From an uncultured Acidobacteriota bacterium (GTDB taxonomy: Bacteria; Acidobacteriota; Blastocatellia; RBC074): a stretch of DNA of 64,000 nucleotides. A program made the position numbers and the translations under genes. Of this stretch, positions 60,002 through 64,000 are shown in pieces. Positions within the stretch are counted from its first letter, which is position 1, and each line of letters starts with the position of its first letter. The stretch covers positions 62,001 to 126,000 of the forward strand of contig CADECP010000007.1 in NCBI GenBank assembly GCA_902825875.1, written 5' to 3'. The notes under the pieces were generated by a model. The model saw nothing but the letters and a program-made list of their open reading frames with translations, did no database searches and had not been told where the DNA came from.

Positions 60002-60487
60002 TTATGAATTTCGTTCGTGCTCGAATTGGCGAGTCGGGTCTTCGATGATGCTTTGATACGACGGAGCTTCGTTCAGCGACTTGTTGGTCGTTCCGCGCTG
60101 AAGCGGCGGCGGTGGATAGGAAACAGGAGGAGCTTGGATAACTGGCTTTTCGACTTTCATAGTGGGCTTGATCAACCCAATCAGATAACGGCAAATCAAC
60201 ACCAACGAAGTAAAACCACCCAAGGCAAAAAAGATCGGCAGCGGAGTTTGTTTGCCATCTCCTCTCATCATTTCAAAGGTTCCAACCGTGATCGCAATAA
60301 ATCCAACAATGCTCAACAACGCAACGGTGACAAACACCAGATTCGGCGAAACTGAAGGAACAGGCACCGTGCTATTCATCTCGGAAATGATTTCGCGCGC
60401 GCGATCAATCGCCAGCAGATTGGTTCCGCAACGAGTGCAAAACTTTTGACCCTTTGAATTTTCGGTTCCGCAGTTTGGGCAAAACAT
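60002..60487 (-). CDS. Zinc-ribbon membrane protein
   Basis: A 161-residue protein beginning [21 protein letters not shown], a complete zinc ribbon, then two membrane helices ([20 protein letters not shown] and [20 protein letters not shown]) and a proline-rich tail ([12 protein letters not shown]). The domain pair is common in proteins of unknown role. It is convergent with the Wzc-like gene. Confidence 0.8.
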   Translation of the reverse strand: MFCPNCGTENSKGQKFCTRCGTNLLAIDRAREIISEMNSTVPVPSVSPNLVFVTVALLSIVGFIAITVGTFEMMRGDGKQTPLPIFFALGGFTSLVLICRYLIGLIKPTMKVEKPVIQAPPVSYPPPPLQRGTTNKSLNEAPSYQSIIEDPTRQFEHERNS

Positions 60488-60515
60488 AGAGGTTGTTTCC
60501 TTTTCAGCTCAATCT

Positions 60516-61244
60516 TTAACCACGTCCGATGTAGGACTGACCAATCGGCAACACAATCGCTTCCAGCATATTCACATTCGGCGGCAGCGTAGCCATCGCC
60601 AAAGCGGCGTGAGCAATATCGTCAGCAGTCATAACGGGTTCGCCATTGATACGACGAGCTTCGGACAAGGTTTCAACGTCTACGTTGCCCGGATGCAGAC
60701 AGCCGCAGGTGATGCCAAATTCGCGGCCTTCGAGCGCCGTGACCTGCGTCAATCCCCACAAGCCATGTTTGCTGGTGCTGTACGCCGCAGAGTTTGGGCG
60801 AACACGTTGCGCCGAAATCGAACCGACATTGATGATGCGACCTTCGCGCTGAACTTTCATGATTCGCATCGCTTCGCGTGTGCAAAGAAACGGCCCGCGC
60901 AAATTCGTCGCCATCACGCGATCCCAGGTTTCCAACGACAGTTCGTCCAGCGCGCCGCCGTCAAATATGCCTGCGTTGTTGACCAGAATGTCCAACCGTC
61001 CGAACCGCTCAATTGCGCTGCGAAACAATTCCCGCACCTGAGCTTCATCTGTGACATCGGATTGCACGACCAACACTTCGGCGTCGCCGTTGGCCAGAGT
61101 TTCGGCAGTTTGATTCAGCCGTTCGATGTTGCGAGCACTCAACACCAGCCGGGAGTTTTCAGCGGCAAAGGCTTTGGCGATTCCTTGCCCTATGCCCTGA
61201 CTGGCTCCGGTGATGAGCGCGACTTTTCCTTGAAGAGCTTTCAT
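60516..61244 (-). CDS. Short-chain dehydrogenase/reductase
   Basis: A 242-residue SDR: cofactor loop TGASQGIGQG at 12-21, Arg38 after the second strand (LSARNI) favouring NADP, NNAG at 89-92, and catalytic Ser142, Tyr155 and Lys159 (YSTSKH). The end (IVLPIGQSYIGRG) is normal. Five bases separate it from the mannitol-phosphate dehydrogenase gene upstream on the same strand, so both may act on sugar alcohols or be simply co-transcribed. Substrate unknown. Confidence 0.88.
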   Translation of the reverse strand: MKALQGKVALITGASQGIGQGIAKAFAAENSRLVLSARNIERLNQTAETLANGDAEVLVVQSDVTDEAQVRELFRSAIERFGRLDILVNNAGIFDGGALDELSLETWDRVMATNLRGPFLCTREAMRIMKVQREGRIINVGSISAQRVRPNSAAYSTSKHGLWGLTQVTALEGREFGITCGCLHPGNVDVETLSEARRINGEPVMTADDIAHAALAMATLPPNVNMLEAIVLPIGQSYIGRG

Positions 61245-61249
61245 TGGGT

Positions 61250-62392
61250 TCACCGTTTCGCTGTCATTTCTTCGCGGATGAGTTTGGAAATCGGATTCCA
61301 TGGGCGAAGCTGAGAAACAAAATCCAGCGCCTGTTCGACACCTTTTTCCCGAATCAGTTTTTGCAATTCGGCGGCCTGTGGATCGCCTTCCTGAGCAAAA
61401 CCGAGCGCGGCGGCGCAACCTTGAATCAAGTATGTCGGTTCGATGCTGTACCGATAAGCCAGCTTGGCCGGGCCGATCAGCCGGTCGTCGGCTTGCAGTT
61501 TACGAACCGGGTCGCGGCCTACGCGGGCGATGGTGTCCATCAATGCCGCGTTGGAAAAACTGGCCAGAATGTCGTTGATCAAGTTGCCGTAATGCAACGT
61601 TCGCCCGTGTTTGGAATGCAGCGCGCGTTGCGCTTCGAGCATTGCGCCGACGACGGCTCGGTTAATGGCTTCGTCGTTCATCGCTTCGTGAATGTACTTG
61701 TAGCCTTTTTGATAACCCAGGTAAGCGCAGACCGCGTGGCCGCAGTTCAAAATGTAAAGCTTCTCTTCGATGCTGGCCGGAAAATTGTCCACGCCTTTGA
61801 ACGGCGGCAACACGTCGAAATCGCCTTTGACCTGCAAGGTGTCGAACAGCACATCGCCCATCGCATCGGCGGTGATGACTTGCCGCCCGTGTTCGTCCGT
61901 TTCCTGAGCCGACACAATACGATCGGAAATCGCCGCATTGAATCCAACCCAATCCTGCACCGCTTGGGCAAACTGAAAAGGAATTCCGGCAAACACCAGC
62001 CGCTCCAATTGCGAACCGGCGTTTTTCAAATTCTCGCAGCAGAACACATCCAGCGAACGACGCACATCCGACCGCACGCGATACAAAATGGCTTCGGCCA
62101 GTACGCTGGCAATTTCCGGCAGATTGTCCGGGCGAACCGAAGTGTAAATTTGATCGGCAGCGGCAACTTCGCGGGCAAAATCTTCGCCGGGCATGGCAAC
62201 CGCACGCACGCCGCGAACTTCGGCAACGGTTTCGACCGCGCCTTTGGTCGCCACGTCAAACCCAAGCTGATTGATCGAATTGACGATGGATTCGCGCCGA
62301 GCGGCAAAGACAACTTCGTGTCCTTGCATCGCCAGCGCCACACCCAGCGCGCCCAGCCCGACTCTTCCTGCTCCAACAATGATGACTCGCAC
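61250..62392 (-). CDS. mtlD: Mannitol-1-phosphate 5-dehydrogenase family protein
   Basis: A 380-residue long-chain polyol dehydrogenase: N-terminal MRVIIVGAGRVGLGALGVALA binds NAD, FCCENLKNAG and the C-terminal EEKLYILNCGHAVCAYLGY with GYKYIHEAMND hold the family's catalytic Lys-x5-Asn-x2-His signature. It interconverts mannitol-1-phosphate and fructose-6-phosphate. A GTG start (62392) is used; the coding frame upstream is repeat-derived. No PTS mannitol transporter is in view, so synthesis of mannitol as a protectant is as likely as breakdown. Confidence 0.87.
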   Translation of the reverse strand: MRVIIVGAGRVGLGALGVALAMQGHEVVFAARRESIVNSINQLGFDVATKGAVETVAEVRGVRAVAMPGEDFAREVAAADQIYTSVRPDNLPEIASVLAEAILYRVRSDVRRSLDVFCCENLKNAGSQLERLVFAGIPFQFAQAVQDWVGFNAAISDRIVSAQETDEHGRQVITADAMGDVLFDTLQVKGDFDVLPPFKGVDNFPASIEEKLYILNCGHAVCAYLGYQKGYKYIHEAMNDEAINRAVVGAMLEAQRALHSKHGRTLHYGNLINDILASFSNAALMDTIARVGRDPVRKLQADDRLIGPAKLAYRYSIEPTYLIQGCAAALGFAQEGDPQAAELQKLIREKGVEQALDFVSQLRPWNPISKLIREEMTAKR

Positions 62393-62421
62393 TCTTAACT
62401 CCGAAATTCCTCCCGCAAAGT

Positions 62422-62569
62422 CACACGAAGAAAACACGAAGACTTTCGACAGGATGAACATGATTTTTTCAGGATTAACGCTACCAGGAATCAATCGTGT
62501 GAATCCTGAAAACAATCGTGTAAATCCTGTTTTGCTTTTCTTCGTGAAACCTTCGTGTGGCTTCGTGGG
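62422..62569. repeat. Nested composite island: CACACGAAG outer and ACAGGATGAACA inner hairpins
   Basis: Outer words CACACGAAGAAAACACGAAG pair with CTTCGTGAAACCTTCGTGTG, and between them an inner pair GACAGGATGAACATGATTTT with GTGTAAATCCTGTTTTG. Two different repeat families sit one inside the other between two minus-strand genes. Confidence 0.87.
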
Positions 62570-62577
62570 AGAAAAAG

Positions 62578-64000
62578 CTATCTCAATAAAGCTTCGACCT
62601 TTGCCAGCAATTCTTCAAACACGAGATTGCGCTTGCTCAGAAAATCGTCCGCGCCGGATTGCAGAGCTTCGATTTTGTCTTCGACGCCTTGTCGCCCGCC
62701 GAGCAAAATCACGGGCGTTTCGCGTTTGGCTTTTCGCAGTTCGCGGCACACGTCGAAGCCGGATTTGTGTTCCAGCAAGGCGTCCAGCAACAGCAATTGA
62801 TACGGCTGAGCCAACGCCGCCGCGCGTTCAAAAGCTTCGCGGCCATCTTGAGCGCGTTCGACCAGATAATTTTCGACTTCCAGCCCGCGCTGCAAAATCG
62901 CCGCCAGGTCTTCGTTGGCGACGGCGACCAACACGCGCTGCACGCTGGGCAAAGTCATGGTTTTCAATCCGCCGGTCAGCGTTTGATGCGCCATGGTCAA
63001 TTGCGCCGTGCCGCCCATCGCAGGCAACACCGCCGTCATTGCCGGTTGCACTTCAGACAAAGTCGTCGTCGCCAGTTTGGCTTCGACGCGACGCGCTTCG
63101 ACCATTGCGCCGAGTTTGGCGAACGCCGAGCGGGCTTCTTCCAGATGAGCGCGCGCCGATTCCGGTCGGCGTTGTGTCAGTCGCAATTCGCCGATGGCAG
63201 AGTGGCACAACGCCGTGCGAAACGGATCGTGGATGGTTTGGAAAATCGAAAGGCTTTGGCTGAACGCGCGATTGGCTTCGTTCAGTTCGTTGGCGGCAAC
63301 ATGAATCTGGCCGCGAGTGAACAAAGCGCGCGCCATCAAATTCAACGCCGGATCGAGCGAAGTGGCGGCTTCGGCGATTTCCAGTTGCTGCCGAGCCTTG
63401 TCCAATTCGCGGCTTTCGGTAAAAGCCAGCGCCAGTTCAAATCCGATCAAAACCTGTTCTTCGATGGCGCCGCGTTCGCGCGCAACAGCCAAACCTTTTT
63501 CAAAGGCTTCGACGGCCAGAGTCGGTTCGTGATCGGCCAACAGCACTCGGCCAAGTATGCGTTGCGTGCGCGCGTAAACAGTTTTGCCGTGCAATTGCAC
63601 AGCTTGTTGCACGGCGGCTTCGGCGGCGGCGACGTATCCTTGCAGCAATTTCAATTCGGCCAGATCGGTCAACGCGACGGCTTCGGCTTTGGCAAGTTTG
63701 TGATCGCGCGCCAGTCGCAACCGCTCGTCCAGTAATTTTTCCATCGCGCGCCACGAACCCAACCGAGCCAGCACACGCGACAAACTGCTGTACCCTTTCA
63801 GCAACAACCGCACGTTGCCGGTGGCGGCAATTTGTCGAATCGCGGCTTGATAAACCGGCACGGATTCTTTCAACCGGCCTTCGGTGTAAAGCACCAAACC
63901 TTCCTGCAACTGAATGCGGCCTTCCAGCAAAGCGTCACCCGCTTCTTCGGCCATTCTGGCGGCGCGCGCCCAGTTGTACCGCGCGCCTTCAAAATCGCCT
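62578..64000 (-). CDS. TPR-rich protein with C-terminal receiver domain, partial
   Basis: At least 474 residues; the frame is open to the right edge, so the N-terminus is missing. The visible part is a long series of tetratricopeptide-like helices (for example LLKGYSSLSRVLARLGSWRA, QRILGRVLLADHEPTLAVEA), then from about 120 residues before the end a response-regulator receiver domain: RVLVAVANEDLAAILQ, phospho-acceptor Asp in LLLLDALLEHKSG and Lys in DDFLSKRN. The missing part may be a kinase or ATPase domain, as in large acidobacterial signalling proteins; that is inference. Confidence 0.75.
   Translation of the reverse strand, partial: GDFEGARYNWARAARMAEEAGDALLEGRIQLQEGLVLYTEGRLKESVPVYQAAIRQIAATGNVRLLLKGYSSLSRVLARLGSWRAMEKLLDERLRLARDHKLAKAEAVALTDLAELKLLQGYVAAAEAAVQQAVQLHGKTVYARTQRILGRVLLADHEPTLAVEAFEKGLAVARERGAIEEQVLIGFELALAFTESRELDKARQQLEIAEAATSLDPALNLMARALFTRGQIHVAANELNEANRAFSQSLSIFQTIHDPFRTALCHSAIGELRLTQRRPESARAHLEEARSAFAKLGAMVEARRVEAKLATTTLSEVQPAMTAVLPAMGGTAQLTMAHQTLTGGLKTMTLPSVQRVLVAVANEDLAAILQRGLEVENYLVERAQDGREAFERAAALAQPYQLLLLDALLEHKSGFDVCRELRKAKRETPVILLGGRQGVEDKIEALQSGADDFLSKRNLVFEELLAKVEALLR

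Noticed and set aside
61244..62398. Plus-strand open frame of 384 codons opposite mtlD
   Set aside because: It is a shadow of the MtlD-family gene, which has full family motifs.
62659..63735. Plus-strand open frame of 358 codons opposite the TPR/receiver gene
   Set aside because: Gln/Phe/Arg-rich shadow of the minus-strand gene.

Overview
The window is 64 kb of bacterial chromosome with a dense, mostly housekeeping and metabolic gene content and no rRNA, tRNA, phage or transposase gene that I can see. The gene set suggests a free-living aerobic heterotroph, most likely Acidobacteriota (possibly Blastocatellia): paired SYLF proteins, DUF4129/DUF4350 membrane genes, an F420-type LLM oxidoreductase, DUF1080 and sulfatase genes, a long-N-terminus HflX, and very characteristic intergenic word repeats. 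The phylum is inference; no marker gene in the window settles it.

Layout. 1-5.7 kb: end of maf, ribA, a GT-C-like membrane protein and priA. 5.7-10.5 kb: a single-chain type IIG-like restriction-modification enzyme, a small Cys-containing protein and a DapA-family lyase. 10.5-15.3 kb: a SYLF protein and three consecutive membrane genes (the last two DUF4129 and DUF4350). 15.4-24.1 kb: fatty-acid oxidation electron transfer on the minus strand, read in transcription order etfB, DNA methyltransferase, putative restriction enzyme, GIY-YIG protein, etfA, membrane Fe-S oxidoreductase, two acyl-CoA dehydrogenases and one small gene. A TetR-type operator sits on a sigma70-like promoter in front of etfB. 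24.1-31.1 kb: haloalkane dehalogenase, DUF1080 protein, membrane glycosyltransferase-like protein, second SYLF, a GGQ release-factor-like protein, an SDR and two small membrane proteins. 31.1-36.8 kb: a Rad50/SbcC-like ATPase, small proteins and a CCA-adding-type enzyme. 37.0-45.9 kb: a Tat-signal ThDP enzyme, an LLM oxidoreductase, a Doc-type toxin-antitoxin pair, cytochrome c, a D-amino-acid PLP enzyme and two sulfatases. 45.9-53.1 kb: GDP-fucose synthesis (fcl, gmd), HAD phosphatase, hflX, ctpA-type protease, DUF72. 53.1-60 kb: a promoter, a structured leader and an exopolysaccharide assembly locus (FecR-like, TPR, O-antigen ligase, Wzc tyrosine kinase). 60-64 kb: zinc-ribbon protein, SDR, mannitol-1-phosphate dehydrogenase and the end of a TPR plus receiver protein.

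Two observations stand out. First, about seventeen short islands of quasi-palindromic word repeats of at least ten different sequence families lie between genes. They are not confined to spacers: six genes take their stop codon from repeat sequence, two exported proteins carry a repeat in frame in the N-terminal part of the signal peptide, and one enzyme carries a repeat tract in an internal loop. The pattern looks like repeated insertion or local copying at gene edges by an agent not present in this window. Second, a compact methyltransferase-endonuclease-GIY-YIG cassette is wedged, with overlapping or nearly touching junctions, between etfB and etfA, genes that are usually adjacent.
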